Positions 19,374 to 29,185 of a stretch of 64,000 nt of DNA are shown one piece after another. The translations under genes and the position numbers were made by a program. Origin of the DNA: Leucothrix pacifica (GTDB lineage Bacteria > Pseudomonadota > Gammaproteobacteria > Thiotrichales > Thiotrichaceae); assembly GCF_003172875.1 (NCBI RefSeq), contig NZ_QGKM01000023.1, positions 81,341 through 145,340 of the forward strand, written 5' to 3'. Numbering within the stretch: the stretch's first letter is position 1; every line of letters starts with the position of its first letter. Below the pieces are notes generated by a model that searched no databases, had not been told where the DNA came from, and was given only the letters and a program-made list of their open reading frames with translations.

Positions 19374-20414
19374 TTATGCCGCACTCAACTCATCAGACCC
19401 CGCCAGTAGCAAACTTAAGTCCAACAAAGCAACCCACACTCTGCCGTCACCTTTGTTGTCAACCTGACTTAAGCCTTTGATTAAGCGATCAACCTCGACC
19501 GCTTTTTCAGTAATTCGAATCCAGTCAGCGCTTTGCAAACGGCGAAGCGCGGGCTGCAACAATTTTTGCCGTGGCTTGGGAATTTTACTCATCGCCTGTT
19601 GTTCACCACCGCCATTTCTCAATACATGACTGGCTTCGGATAACTGCGTGACTAAGTCATTCACTACCCACAACACTAATGGCGTCGCAGTGCCTTCCTG
19701 ACGTAAATGATAAAGAATATGCTGCACGCGTCGGCTATCTGCTGAGGTAATCGCGGTAGACAAATCAAACACACTGAAGCGTGCACTATCACTCACTGAT
19801 GCTAAGACTTGCTCTTCGCTGATTTCAGATTCACCAAATAGCAATTTAAGTTTGTCGATTTCCTGAGCAGCAGCCAGCAGATTACCTTCTACACGTTCAG
19901 TCAGTAAACGAACTGCTTCTTGTGTGGGCTGCATGCCATTTTGACGTAATCGTTTAGCCACCCAACCTAAGGTTTGAGCCAGTGATAAGTCCCAGAACTG
20001 CACCATCACACCCGCATTGGACAACGCTTTAACCCAGGCACTGTTTTTTTGCCGACCATCCATGCGCTGACAAGTAATCAAGAGAATTTTATCTTCAGGA
20101 AGACGTTTGACGTATTCGACTAAGGCTTTGCTGCCTTTTGCACCAGGGGATTGTTTTTCTAATCTCAGATCCAGCACTTTACGCTGACTAAATAACGACA
20201 TTTCATCAGCGGACTGACCCAGTGATGACCATTCAAAACCAGTTTCGACGCGTAAAATTTCGCGCTCGGTATAGCCCTGCTTTCGGGCAATTCGCCTGAT
20301 TGCGTCCGCAGCTTCCATCATTTGTAATGGTTCATCGCCACTTAACAGATATACCGGGCTCAGAGGTTTATCTGACCCTAGCAAGCGCATCAACTGGTCT
20401 GCCTGAACATTCAT
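19374..20414 (-). CDS. holA: DNA polymerase III subunit delta
   Basis: The delta subunit of the clamp loader opens the beta sliding clamp. The 346-residue product is of normal length (343 in E. coli) and begins with MNVQADQLMRLL, then PVYLLSGDEPLQMMEAADAIR, the conserved N-terminal strand. GNLLAAAQEIDKL is the conserved central motif. It starts at the base after the rnfH stop (TAA directly followed by ATG). In many gammaproteobacteria holA follows lptE; here it is coupled to ratA-rnfH. Confidence 0.92.
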   Translation of the reverse strand: MNVQADQLMRLLGSDKPLSPVYLLSGDEPLQMMEAADAIRRIARKQGYTEREILRVETGFEWSSLGQSADEMSLFSQRKVLDLRLEKQSPGAKGSKALVEYVKRLPEDKILLITCQRMDGRQKNSAWVKALSNAGVMVQFWDLSLAQTLGWVAKRLRQNGMQPTQEAVRLLTERVEGNLLAAAQEIDKLKLLFGESEISEEQVLASVSDSARFSVFDLSTAITSADSRRVQHILYHLRQEGTATPLVLWVVNDLVTQLSEASHVLRNGGGEQQAMSKIPKPRQKLLQPALRRLQSADWIRITEKAVEVDRLIKGLSQVDNKGDGRVWVALLDLSLLLAGSDELSAA

Positions 20415-20756
20415 TTAACTTGCGCCGCCCTTTTTCATTTTTTTACCGGCCTCAGCACGTTGCTTGCGCACCTCTTTAGGATCAGCCAGCAATGGCCGAT
20501 ACAATTCAATACGGTCTTTTTCCCGCAGCACCTGCGTTCGCGGTGCCACTTTGCCAAACAAACCTGTTTTTAGGGTACTCAAATCTAATTCCGGGTAATG
20601 TTCCTGAATGCCCGACAGGCTGATGGCCTGCTCCACCGTTGTCCCTTGTGGCACCATAAAGCTGAGCAAGGTTTGGTGCTCCGGAAGGGCGTAAACTAAT
20701 TCTACCCCGATCTCAGGTGTGACTGATGTAGTGGTGTTGTTATCAAGCGTTTCCAT
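20415..20756 (-). CDS. rnfH: RnfH family ubiquitin-like protein (RatB)
   Basis: A 113-residue protein of the RnfH/UPF0125 family with a beta-grasp fold. The recognisable segments are VELVYALPEHQTLL, AISLSGI, LKTGLFGKVAP and the closing KDRIELYRPLLADPKEVRKQRA. Its molecular role is not settled. The start is taken at the ATG 20756, with AAGG 6 nt upstream; the frame also has a GTG at 20771. It overlaps the end of ratA by 14 bp. ratA-rnfH is the standard pair beside smpB. Confidence 0.9.
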   Translation of the reverse strand: METLDNNTTTSVTPEIGVELVYALPEHQTLLSFMVPQGTTVEQAISLSGIQEHYPELDLSTLKTGLFGKVAPRTQVLREKDRIELYRPLLADPKEVRKQRAEAGKKMKKGGAS

Positions 20757-21180
20757 AGACCACCTTTGCACGTTCTACGAAGGAATCCACGAAGGTATTG
20801 GCAACCTGATTAAACACCGGACCAATCGCCATACCGACGATACGATTAGAAAATTCAAACTCTAAATCAAAGGTGACTTTGCAGGCATTCTCAGAAAGTG
20901 CATCAAATCGCCAGAAACCCTGTAGTTTTTTAAACGGGCCATCCAATAAAGTTAATTCAATTAAATTCGGTTTGTGTAAGGTATTTTGCGTGGTAAATAC
21001 CTTATTTATAGCGCCTTTTTGTATCGTGACAGACGCCTGAACATGCGACTCATCACGTTTATGTTCCTCTGCACCGCCACACCAGGGTAGAAACTGAGGG
21101 TAAGCAGATATATCATCGACCAGTTGGAACATTTGCTCTGCACTGTAAGCAACCAATGCACTGCGGTTAATGCTGGGCAT
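20743..21180 (-). CDS. ratA: RatA family START-domain protein
   Basis: RatA belongs to the coenzyme Q-binding (COQ10/START) family; the E. coli protein was reported to block 70S ribosome assembly, while homologues aid ubiquinone function. The 145-residue product starts MPSINRSALVAYSAEQMFQLVDDI and ends with the conserved VANTFVDSFVERA helix. FLPWCGGAE is the family signature. The ATG at 21180 gives the family length; the upstream frame to 21222 is not homologous. It is divergent from smpB, leaving 88 bp for both promoters. Confidence 0.9.
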   Translation of the reverse strand: MPSINRSALVAYSAEQMFQLVDDISAYPQFLPWCGGAEEHKRDESHVQASVTIQKGAINKVFTTQNTLHKPNLIELTLLDGPFKKLQGFWRFDALSENACKVTFDLEFEFSNRIVGMAIGPVFNQVANTFVDSFVERAKVVYGNA

Positions 21181-21268
21181 ATAAAAACTTTTCCTGAATA
21201 ATGTACTGCTGAAAATTATCAACGAATTGCGGTATCGAATAACACCAAGCTAAGGGTATAATACACGG

Positions 21269-21748
21269 ATGGCTAAGAAGCAAAAGAAAAAAGGGCATGG
21301 TGGTTTAACAATCGCGTTGAACAAAGTTGCACGTCATGAATACTTCATTGAAGACACTTATGAAGCTGGCCTTGTGATGGAAGGTTGGGAGGTTAAGAGT
21401 CTCCGCGAAGGCAAGGTGCAGCTTAAAGAAAGCTATGTCTTTATGAAGAATGGCGAGGCCTGGCTCAACAACGCACACATTTCACCACTCAGTACCGTAT
21501 CCACCCATATTACAGCGAACCCACTTCGCGCACGTAAGTTATTACTGCACGTTGAAGAACTGATTCGCCTGGGGGCAGCGGTCGAACGCAAGGGCTATAC
21601 CATTGTCCCACTAGCTTTATATTGGAAAAATAATCGGGTGAAACTCGAAATTGGCTTAGGTAAAGGTAAACAGCTGCATGACAAACGCGCTACCGCTAAA
21701 GAGAAAGATTGGAATCGCGACAAACAGCGCATGCTGAAAAACACCTAA
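21269..21748 (+). CDS. smpB: SsrA-binding protein SmpB
   Basis: Binds tmRNA and brings it to stalled ribosomes for trans-translation. The 159-residue product has the OB-fold start [29 protein letters not shown], the central [11 protein letters not shown] and the basic C-terminal tail ending [18 protein letters not shown]. The tmRNA gene is not in the window. It is divergent from ratA, a conserved arrangement. The next gene follows after 28 bp. Confidence 0.96.
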   Translation: MAKKQKKKGHGGLTIALNKVARHEYFIEDTYEAGLVMEGWEVKSLREGKVQLKESYVFMKNGEAWLNNAHISPLSTVSTHITANPLRARKLLLHVEELIRLGAAVERKGYTIVPLALYWKNNRVKLEIGLGKGKQLHDKRATAKEKDWNRDKQRMLKNT

Positions 21749-21776
21749 AGTATTAACCCCAGATAACACACTATAT

Positions 21777-24700
21777 ATGACTGATCATACTGCCGAAGAA
21801 CTAGACTTGTCTGCGTTTCAACAATTGCCCAAGCTTGAGCAGTCGTTATTGCACCTACTGTCAGTTATATACGCACCGACAGCGGCAACCCCGCTGGCAA
21901 TTTGTGCGCGCAAGGTTGATATCAAAAACCCTGCGGGTGATGAAAGCTTTAATTTGCATAGCCTCAAACCTGTTCTGCAAGGTTTGATGGACAAGGGTTG
22001 GATTACCAGTGGTATCAATCGCTTTGCCTGCTGTGCACAGCTGCGTGAGCAGATAACACTGGACGCTATCAATGCAGGCGTATTCGAAGAATATTCCAAA
22101 CAGATTCTGGAAGCTTTTGAGCCTCGTCAGGTTGATGGCATGGTGACCTGGCAAGACTTGGAGCACGGCATCTCATATGCGCGTATTCATCTGTATCGGG
22201 GTGACCGCAGTAAACTACGTCAGACACTGCTCAGTGTTTACCAACAATTCTCTCAAACCGAGACGCCACTGGATGCCAAGGGGTTCTACGAACCAATCTT
22301 TGGCACACCGCCCGATCCCCAAATTATGGGGGCATTATCGCCTGAAATTCTTGGCGATGCGTTTAAGGATCTTGCCCACTCTGGCATGCAGAAATTGCAG
22401 GACTTGCAACCATTGTGGGAGTTACTCCAAAAGAACAAATCTGAGAACCCGACTGATAGTGTTGATGATCAAATTCTGGAAACCCGCACGCTATATTGCC
22501 TGCTCACGGGGCAACTGAGTGCTTTAAACACTGATTACCGTGGCCCGGACATCAGCCCTGCCCGTAAGCTTTTCAACAGCATTCAGCAACTGGTACACGA
22601 AGGAAGTAATGCGGCTGTTTCCTCTCTGACCGTGGATGACATCGAAGCGATCGTAAACCTTGATCATGAGCTAACTGTTTTGCCACTGTTGGCGATGACA
22701 AACAGTGAAGAGTACGCTCAACTGCAGCTGGCGCGCACCTTATTAGTCAAACAGCAACATTCCTCAGTCCATATCTTACTGCAGCAATATCTCGACTCGC
22801 TGGGCAGTGGCGTATTTAGCATGAAAGCACCTAATGAAGAGCAGGAGCAAGGACAACTGGATCTGTTATTGCTTTGCTTGCTGAGCCACTGGTTAGGACA
22901 GACAATTGACGAAGGGTCACTCAAAGACCTGCAGAAGCGTCACGCGCTATCAGTGGATGCGAACTACCATTGGTTAGCGGCTGAATACGCACAGGCATTA
23001 GCACTACTTGGTCCTCCGGAAGCACGTGATGACTATGCTGCGATGGCAAAACAAGTGCATGAACAACTCGGTACATCAACCTTGTTTGATTTAGTTCAGC
23101 CCAAAGCAAAGTGGGAACGCGCGTTAGATGCTCTAAATATGCTGGCGGATCATCAGATTCAATCGGTTCGTCATAGCGAAGAACGGTTGATTTGGCTGCT
23201 GGATAAAGATTCTCATGACAACTACAGCCTGTCACCAAAGATACAAAAGCGTAAAGCAACCGGTGGTTGGTCAAAAGGACGCACGCTTTCGTTGAGTCGC
23301 CTAAAGCTGGAGTACACCGAACTCAGCCACCTCAGCGATAAAGATATCGAACTGTGCAATCTGATACAGCATCGCCCTGACTTTGATGCACACACCGGCG
23401 CGGCAACCAGTTATATCGATATGAATACTGCGTGGCCAGTATTGGTAAACCACCCTGCTCTATACTGGGATCAATCACGATTTACTCCGCTTGAAGTCGT
23501 ACAAAGCGAATTCGAATTATTGGTTAATGAGGAAGGCGACAAGCTGCGTATCAGTTTTTACCCGCCTGTATTTACCAGCAAGGCTCATGATCAGTATGTA
23601 TTACAAAAAGAAACCCCGACTCGTCTGTGCATCTACCGCAAGAATGAGCAAGTCATGCGCTTGCACGATATCCTGTCACAAGGACTATTGATTCCCCGGG
23701 AAGCCGAGGCACAGCTGCGTGAAACGCTTAGTTCTCTGGCACCGATGATCAGCATTCAGTCTGATTTGGAAGGTGTGGTGGATGCCGAACCGGTTGAAGC
23801 AGACTCACGCATACACGCAAACCTTCTGCCATATGGAGAAGGCCTGAGAGCGACCTTACGGGTAAAACCATTCGGTAACTTTGGTCCGCTATATCCACCG
23901 GGACAAGGCCGCAAAAAGCTCGTTACTGAACACTACGGTGAAAAATACCAAACAGAACGTGATCTGGCACTTGAAACGGAACGTCAGGCTTCAATCACTG
24001 AGGGCAGCTTAGTACTGACTCATGATGAAGAAGACTATGACGATGAATATCTGATTGATGATCCTCAGGACTGTTTAGAGCTATTAGAGCAACTGCGCGA
24101 GTTGGGCGATGAAGTTGTGATTGCATGGCCTGAAGGGGAAGCGCTGCGCGTTGAGTCACGTATTGATGGCAGCAGCATGCGACTTAACATCAACAAGTCA
24201 GATGACTGGTTTCAGCTGGATGGCAGCTTGGTAATTAACGATGATCTCGTGCTAACGCTGCAGCAGATTCTCGACTTATCTAAAGCCAGCAATGGACGAT
24301 TTATTGAGCTAGGTGATGGCGAGTATGTTGCACTAACTAAGCAACTGCAAAAGAAACTGAACGCACTGCATAGCTTGTCAGAAACGCATGATGGCCAGAT
24401 CCGCATTAGTAGTTTGGCAGCTTTGGCGCTTGATGAGTTAACTGAAGACATCGGTGAGCGCATCGTTGATGATGCCTGGATCGCGCATCTGGCCAAGTTG
24501 GAATCACTAAAAGATTTTACACCAGCCATTCCAGACACGCTGGATACAGAACTTCGCGACTATCAGGAGCAAGGTTATCAGTGGTTATGTCGTCTCGCTG
24601 AATGGGGCGTCGGCGCATGTTTGGCTGATGACATGGGTTTGGGTAAAACCATTCAAACCTTAGCACTAATACTCAATCGTACTGAACAAGGGCCAAGTTT

Positions 24701-25922
24701 GGTGGTAGCTCCTACTTCAGTGTGTAATAACTGGATGTCGGAGACTGAAAAATTTGCTCCCAGCCTAAACCCGATTTTCTATCGCGGTAAAGACCGTAGC
24801 GGCATACTTGAAAATGCAGGCCCGCAAGATCTTGTTATCAGTAGTTATGGCTTGCTACAACAAGATGCTGAGCAATTCATCAGTAAACAGTGGACTACGA
24901 TCGTCTTGGATGAGGCGCAGGCGATTAAGAATGTGGGTGCCAAGCGTACCCGTACAGCACACCAACTCAAATCTGATTTCCGCTTGGTAACCACCGGTAC
25001 GCCTATTGAAAATCACTTGGGTGAGCTGTGGAGTTTGTTCCGCTTCCTTAATCCGGGTTTGTTACATACTCAGGATCAGTTTATGAAGCGCTTTATGCTG
25101 CCGATTGAGCGCGATAAAAACAGTGGCGCACGTGAGGCACTGAAATCGTTGATTCAGCCATTCATGCTACGACGGACTAAGTCACAGGTATTGAATGAGC
25201 TACCGCCGCGGACTGAAATCACACTTGAAGTTCCACTCAGCGAAGGCGAACGTGCCTTGTATGAAGCGGTTCGTCTGCAAGCGATCGAAGGGCTTGAGCC
25301 GGGTGAGAAAGAAGGTGGCGGCGATCATTTGAAGGTATTGGCGGCGATTACACGCCTTCGTATGGCCAGTTGTAATCCTCGCTTGGTCATGCCGGAAACA
25401 ACCCTGCCGAGTAGTAAGCTTGAGCAGTTCGCGACATTGCTGGATGAGTTGTTAGAGAACAATCACAAGGCATTGGTGTTTAGCCAATTCGTAAAGCACC
25501 TGAGCTTGATCCGTGAGCATTTGGATCACGCTGGCATCAGTTATCAATATCTTGATGGCAGTACCAGCATGGCCCAGCGTAAAGAACGTGTGGATGCATT
25601 TCAGGCCGGTGAAGGTGATGTCTTCCTGATCAGCCTGAAGGCTGGTGGTTCCGGACTCAATCTGACAGAAGCTGACTATGTAGTACATATGGACCCATGG
25701 TGGAACCCTGCGGTAGAAGACCAGGCTTCTGACCGTGCGCATCGTATAGGCCAGACCCGTCCTGTGACAATTTATCGTTTAGTCGCTGAGAACACTATCG
25801 AGCAGAAAATCATTAAGTTACACCAGCAGAAACGTGATTTAGCCGATAGTCTATTGGATGGTAGTGACATCAGCGGTAGCTTGAATGCTAAGGAAATGTT
25901 GGCGCTGATTCGGGATATCTAA
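21777..25922 (+). CDS. Very large SNF2-family DEAD/DEAH ATPase
   Basis: A 1381-residue protein. The C-terminal third is a canonical SNF2 motor: QEQGYQWLCRLAEWGVG, Walker A DDMGLGKT (about 952-958), DEAQ box (1045-1048), TTGTPIENHLGELWSLFRFLNPG, then the helicase C lobe with QFVKHL and DRAHRIGQT (about 1319). Such motors translocate on double-stranded DNA and remodel or displace bound proteins. The first 920 residues have no domain I recognise; they read as mostly helical with an acidic patch near 750. It is not RapA (different layout and much longer). It follows smpB by 28 bp. There is no frame break, and base use does not differ visibly from the neighbours. Confidence 0.88.
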   Translation: MTDHTAEELDLSAFQQLPKLEQSLLHLLSVIYAPTAATPLAICARKVDIKNPAGDESFNLHSLKPVLQGLMDKGWITSGINRFACCAQLREQITLDAINAGVFEEYSKQILEAFEPRQVDGMVTWQDLEHGISYARIHLYRGDRSKLRQTLLSVYQQFSQTETPLDAKGFYEPIFGTPPDPQIMGALSPEILGDAFKDLAHSGMQKLQDLQPLWELLQKNKSENPTDSVDDQILETRTLYCLLTGQLSALNTDYRGPDISPARKLFNSIQQLVHEGSNAAVSSLTVDDIEAIVNLDHELTVLPLLAMTNSEEYAQLQLARTLLVKQQHSSVHILLQQYLDSLGSGVFSMKAPNEEQEQGQLDLLLLCLLSHWLGQTIDEGSLKDLQKRHALSVDANYHWLAAEYAQALALLGPPEARDDYAAMAKQVHEQLGTSTLFDLVQPKAKWERALDALNMLADHQIQSVRHSEERLIWLLDKDSHDNYSLSPKIQKRKATGGWSKGRTLSLSRLKLEYTELSHLSDKDIELCNLIQHRPDFDAHTGAATSYIDMNTAWPVLVNHPALYWDQSRFTPLEVVQSEFELLVNEEGDKLRISFYPPVFTSKAHDQYVLQKETPTRLCIYRKNEQVMRLHDILSQGLLIPREAEAQLRETLSSLAPMISIQSDLEGVVDAEPVEADSRIHANLLPYGEGLRATLRVKPFGNFGPLYPPGQGRKKLVTEHYGEKYQTERDLALETERQASITEGSLVLTHDEEDYDDEYLIDDPQDCLELLEQLRELGDEVVIAWPEGEALRVESRIDGSSMRLNINKSDDWFQLDGSLVINDDLVLTLQQILDLSKASNGRFIELGDGEYVALTKQLQKKLNALHSLSETHDGQIRISSLAALALDELTEDIGERIVDDAWIAHLAKLESLKDFTPAIPDTLDTELRDYQEQGYQWLCRLAEWGVGACLADDMGLGKTIQTLALILNRTEQGPSLVVAPTSVCNNWMSETEKFAPSLNPIFYRGKDRSGILENAGPQDLVISSYGLLQQDAEQFISKQWTTIVLDEAQAIKNVGAKRTRTAHQLKSDFRLVTTGTPIENHLGELWSLFRFLNPGLLHTQDQFMKRFMLPIERDKNSGAREALKSLIQPFMLRRTKSQVLNELPPRTEITLEVPLSEGERALYEAVRLQAIEGLEPGEKEGGGDHLKVLAAITRLRMASCNPRLVMPETTLPSSKLEQFATLLDELLENNHKALVFSQFVKHLSLIREHLDHAGISYQYLDGSTSMAQRKERVDAFQAGEGDVFLISLKAGGSGLNLTEADYVVHMDPWWNPAVEDQASDRAHRIGQTRPVTIYRLVAENTIEQKIIKLHQQKRDLADSLLDGSDISGSLNAKEMLALIRDI

Positions 25923-26068
25923 GAATTAATATCATGTCTTGGCTTTTAACCAGCATGTGGCAAATTACTTGCTGGTTGAAGCTACAGCGCTCATGGTGCT
26001 CCAGATGTATCGTGACTAAACTCACTGCTGTACTAGCCCATATCATCTGACACAAGCGCTAATCAACA

Positions 26069-26557
26069 TTACAGACAAGGCAACTCAGCTAACCAAATTT
26101 TATTTCGGTCGAGCTCAGATGCCTCAGCAATTTCACCAATGGTTTGCTTCAGCTCAGGATGCACCACATCAGCAGCAATTTCAGCCAACGGGTAAAGCAC
26201 AAAGGGATACTTTACTATCTCAGCTCTGGGAACATCCTTATCCGGCTTTAACACCTCATCGCCAAATAACAGAATATCCACATCCAATGTTCGCGAGGCA
26301 AACTTAAAGCCGTCACGCGTACGTTTCTGCTTCGCCTCTAAGGCTTTGAGGTAAGCCAGTAGCTCTGCATATTCCATATCGGTGTTAAAAACTGCCGACA
26401 TATTGATGAAATCATCACCCTCAAAACCCTCCGAGGCCGACTCATAAGGCTTGGAGAATTTCACATCAGGAAAGTCCAGGCGAAGCTGCTCTACACACGC
26501 ACAAATATTTTGTACCCGATCGATATTACTGCCTATATCAACAAAGACCTGCGTCAT
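26069..26557 (-). CDS. folK: 2-amino-4-hydroxy-6-hydroxymethyldihydropteridine pyrophosphokinase
   Basis: Transfers pyrophosphate from ATP to hydroxymethyldihydropterin in folate synthesis. The 162-residue product begins MTQVFVDIGSNIDR, the FolK N-terminus, and contains the family motif SRTLDVDILLFGDEV followed by the P-x-A/Y-x-x-x-R-x-F-V-L-Y-P-L-A-E-I segment. The start at 26557 is used because residues upstream (to 26611) overlap folB and are not conserved. It lies 7 bp after folB, which makes its substrate precursor, and is last in the parC-folB-folK run. Confidence 0.93.
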   Translation of the reverse strand: MTQVFVDIGSNIDRVQNICACVEQLRLDFPDVKFSKPYESASEGFEGDDFINMSAVFNTDMEYAELLAYLKALEAKQKRTRDGFKFASRTLDVDILLFGDEVLKPDKDVPRAEIVKYPFVLYPLAEIAADVVHPELKQTIGEIAEASELDRNKIWLAELPCL

Positions 26558-26564
26558 TTCATTC

Positions 26565-26918
26565 TCACTTTGCGCTACGCTCAATGATGACACCGACTTC
26601 CTGAGACCCACTTACCGCTACAGGCTTGCCGAGACTCACTTTCACCCAAGGCAATTTCATTTCTTTAATCAATAACTCGGCGACTCTTTCAGCCAGTGTT
26701 TCAACGAGCTGAAACTCACTTTTCTGTACATAGGCTGCAACTAGTTTGGCAGACTCTTTGTAATTAAGTGTGTATTGGATATCGTCTGTCTCAGCAGCAG
26801 GTCGGTTATCCCAGCCCATTTCAAGATCAATTTTGATCTGTTGGCGAATCTTACGTTCCCAGTCATAAATGCCAATACAGGCATCCACTCTGAGGTCACG
26901 AATATAAACGATATCCAT
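26565..26918 (-). CDS. folB: Dihydroneopterin aldolase
   Basis: Converts 7,8-dihydroneopterin to hydroxymethyldihydropterin and glycolaldehyde. The 117-residue product begins MDIVYIRDLRVDACIGIYDWERKI, the typical FolB N-terminus, and has DIQYTLNYKESAKLV, ETLAERVAELL and the C-terminal VSLGKPVAVSGSQEVGV with the pterin-binding part. It starts 8 bp after the parC stop and directly precedes folK, so two consecutive steps of one pathway are adjacent. Confidence 0.94.
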   Translation of the reverse strand: MDIVYIRDLRVDACIGIYDWERKIRQQIKIDLEMGWDNRPAAETDDIQYTLNYKESAKLVAAYVQKSEFQLVETLAERVAELLIKEMKLPWVKVSLGKPVAVSGSQEVGVIIERSAK

Positions 26919-26926
26919 GGTAGCTC

Positions 26927-29149
26927 CTATGATTGCACTTCTAGTCGGGACACATTTTGATAGCCCTTGGGTAACAACTTACCGCGACGGCCACGCTCAC
27001 CTAAATGCTCTTTGAGGGCTTCGCCTTGCAATACCTTATACTTCTTACCCGCATGAACCACCAGCTTGGCATCTTCAGGCAAGGCAACAACAGACACCAC
27101 AGACTCTTCACCTGACTTCAGTTTCGCCGGTGGAATACTAATGAGTTTATTCCCCTTACCGCGAGCTAACTGAGGCACTTCGGATGCTTTCACTAATAAT
27201 AGATATCCCGCTGAAGTCACCGCAGCGATGTAATCATCATCAACTGATGCAACCGCTTGAGGGGTAAGTAGCTTTGCACCCTTGGCTAATGAAACCGATG
27301 CTTTACCGGTTTTGGTACGGCTTTGTAAATCACTGAACTGACAAACAAAACCATAACCCAGAGAACTCACCATGAGGAAATATTGCTTATCCAGCCCCAT
27401 CAATGCGTGCTCAAACACAGCATTAGCAGGCGCAGTGAAATAACCACTTAACGGATCACCTTGCCCTCTGGCCGATGGCAAGGTATGCGCCGCCAGTGAA
27501 TAACTTCGTCCGGTGCTGTCCATCAGAATGACTTGCTGATTAGAGCGCCCGTGCGCGGCTGAACAGAAGCTATCGCCCGTTTTATAATTCAAACTTTCAG
27601 GGTCAATATCATGACCTTTGGCAGCACGAATCCAACCCATTTTAGACAGCACAACAGTAACTGGCTCACTCGGCAGCAACGCTGTTTGATCCAACTGTTG
27701 GGCCGCTTCACGCTGTATCAGTGGTGAACGACGATCGTCACCATAAGTCTCAGCATCCTCACGTAACTCATCACGAATCAGATTGGATAATAACTCTGGT
27801 GAATTCAGCAAGCTCTCAAGATAATCACGTTCATCTTCCAACTCGTCCTGCTCAGCACGAAGCGTAAACTCTTCCAGCTTCGCAAGATTACGCAAGCGTA
27901 AATTTAAGATCGCTTCGGCCTGAATGTCACTAATCCCAAAACGCGCAATCATCACAGGCTTTGGCTCATCCTCGTTACGGATGATTTCAATCACCTCATC
28001 AATATTGAGATAGGCAACCAATAAACCTTCTAAGATATGTAAGCGATCTAACACTTTAGCCAGACGCCATTCCAAACGACGCGTCACGGTTTGGCGACGG
28101 AACTCCAACCATTCAACCAGCGTTTCACGCAGATTACGTACTCTCGGTCGCCCGTCAATCCCAATCATATTCATATTGACGCGATAGCTACGCTCAAGGT
28201 CAGTACTGGCAAACAAGTGCAGCATGAGCTGAGCGAGATCAACACGATTTGAACGTGGCGTAATGACTAAGCGCGTGGGATTCTCATGATCCGATTCATC
28301 CCGTAAATCTGACACCATCGGCAGCTTTTTAGCACGCATTTGTGTGGCGATTTGTTCCAACACTTTACTTCCGGAAGTTTGATAAGGCAGATCCGTGATA
28401 ACAATATCGGTACCTTCTTTATTCCAGCAGGCACGCATACGAACACTACCGCCACCTTTTTCATACATGCTACGCAGATCGTCAGCTGGCGTGATAATTT
28501 CAGCCGCAGTCGGATAGTCAGGGCCTTTGATGTGTTCCAATAATTCATCCGTCTCCGCGTCAGGCTTGTCCAGCAGCAGCAGGCAAGCGTTCACCACTTC
28601 GCGCAGATTGTGCGGAGGAATATCTGTTGCCATTCCCACAGCGATTCCAGAGCCACCATTCAGCAACACATTTGGTAAACGCGCAGGCAATAATGCCGGC
28701 TCACTCAAAGTACCGTCGAAGTTCGGATTCCAGTCTACCGTACCCTGTCCTAATTCCTGCAACAGTACCTTGGCATAGACGGTCAAACGCGACTCGGTAT
28801 AACGCATCGCAGCGAAGGATTTTGGGTCGTCCGAGGAACCCCAGTTACCCTGCCCGTCTACCAATGGATAGCGATAAGAAAACGGCTGAGCCATTAGCAC
28901 CATTGCCTCATAACAGGCACTGTCACCATGTGGGTGGAATTTACCCAGTACATCACCGACAGTACGTGCCGATTTCTTATGCTTGGATGCAGCCGATAAA
29001 CCCAACTCTGACATCGCATAGACAATACGACGCTGTACGGGTTTTAAGCCGTCACCGATGTGTGGTAATGCACGATCTAAAATAACGTACATGGAATAAT
29101 CCAAATACGCTTTTTCGGTGTAATCCTGTAACGGTAGTGTTTCACTCAT
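26927..29149 (-). CDS. parC: DNA topoisomerase IV subunit A
   Basis: ParC is the DNA-cleaving subunit of topoisomerase IV, which decatenates daughter chromosomes. The 740-residue length fits ParC rather than GyrA (about 875). The active-site tyrosine is Y117 in AMRYTESRL. The quinolone-determining segment reads HGDSACYE with S77 and E81 at the positions of E. coli S80 and E84, i.e. the usual sensitive residues. The C-terminal pinwheel domain (from about 500) is shortened as in ParC. parE is not in the window. Confidence 0.95.
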   Translation of the reverse strand: MSETLPLQDYTEKAYLDYSMYVILDRALPHIGDGLKPVQRRIVYAMSELGLSAASKHKKSARTVGDVLGKFHPHGDSACYEAMVLMAQPFSYRYPLVDGQGNWGSSDDPKSFAAMRYTESRLTVYAKVLLQELGQGTVDWNPNFDGTLSEPALLPARLPNVLLNGGSGIAVGMATDIPPHNLREVVNACLLLLDKPDAETDELLEHIKGPDYPTAAEIITPADDLRSMYEKGGGSVRMRACWNKEGTDIVITDLPYQTSGSKVLEQIATQMRAKKLPMVSDLRDESDHENPTRLVITPRSNRVDLAQLMLHLFASTDLERSYRVNMNMIGIDGRPRVRNLRETLVEWLEFRRQTVTRRLEWRLAKVLDRLHILEGLLVAYLNIDEVIEIIRNEDEPKPVMIARFGISDIQAEAILNLRLRNLAKLEEFTLRAEQDELEDERDYLESLLNSPELLSNLIRDELREDAETYGDDRRSPLIQREAAQQLDQTALLPSEPVTVVLSKMGWIRAAKGHDIDPESLNYKTGDSFCSAAHGRSNQQVILMDSTGRSYSLAAHTLPSARGQGDPLSGYFTAPANAVFEHALMGLDKQYFLMVSSLGYGFVCQFSDLQSRTKTGKASVSLAKGAKLLTPQAVASVDDDYIAAVTSAGYLLLVKASEVPQLARGKGNKLISIPPAKLKSGEESVVSVVALPEDAKLVVHAGKKYKVLQGEALKEHLGERGRRGKLLPKGYQNVSRLEVQS

Positions 29150-29185
29150 AATCTATTTCAATCGGTCTGGTTATTATTTTACTGC

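Noticed and set aside
25949..25978. Hairpin after the SNF2 gene (AACCAGCA with TGCTGGTT) as a terminator
   Set aside because: Only 8 bp, a 14-nt loop and no T-run; too weak to list.
28627..29085. Long plus-strand frame antisense to parC
   Set aside because: Shadow of parC codon use; no ribosome-binding site and no recognisable product.
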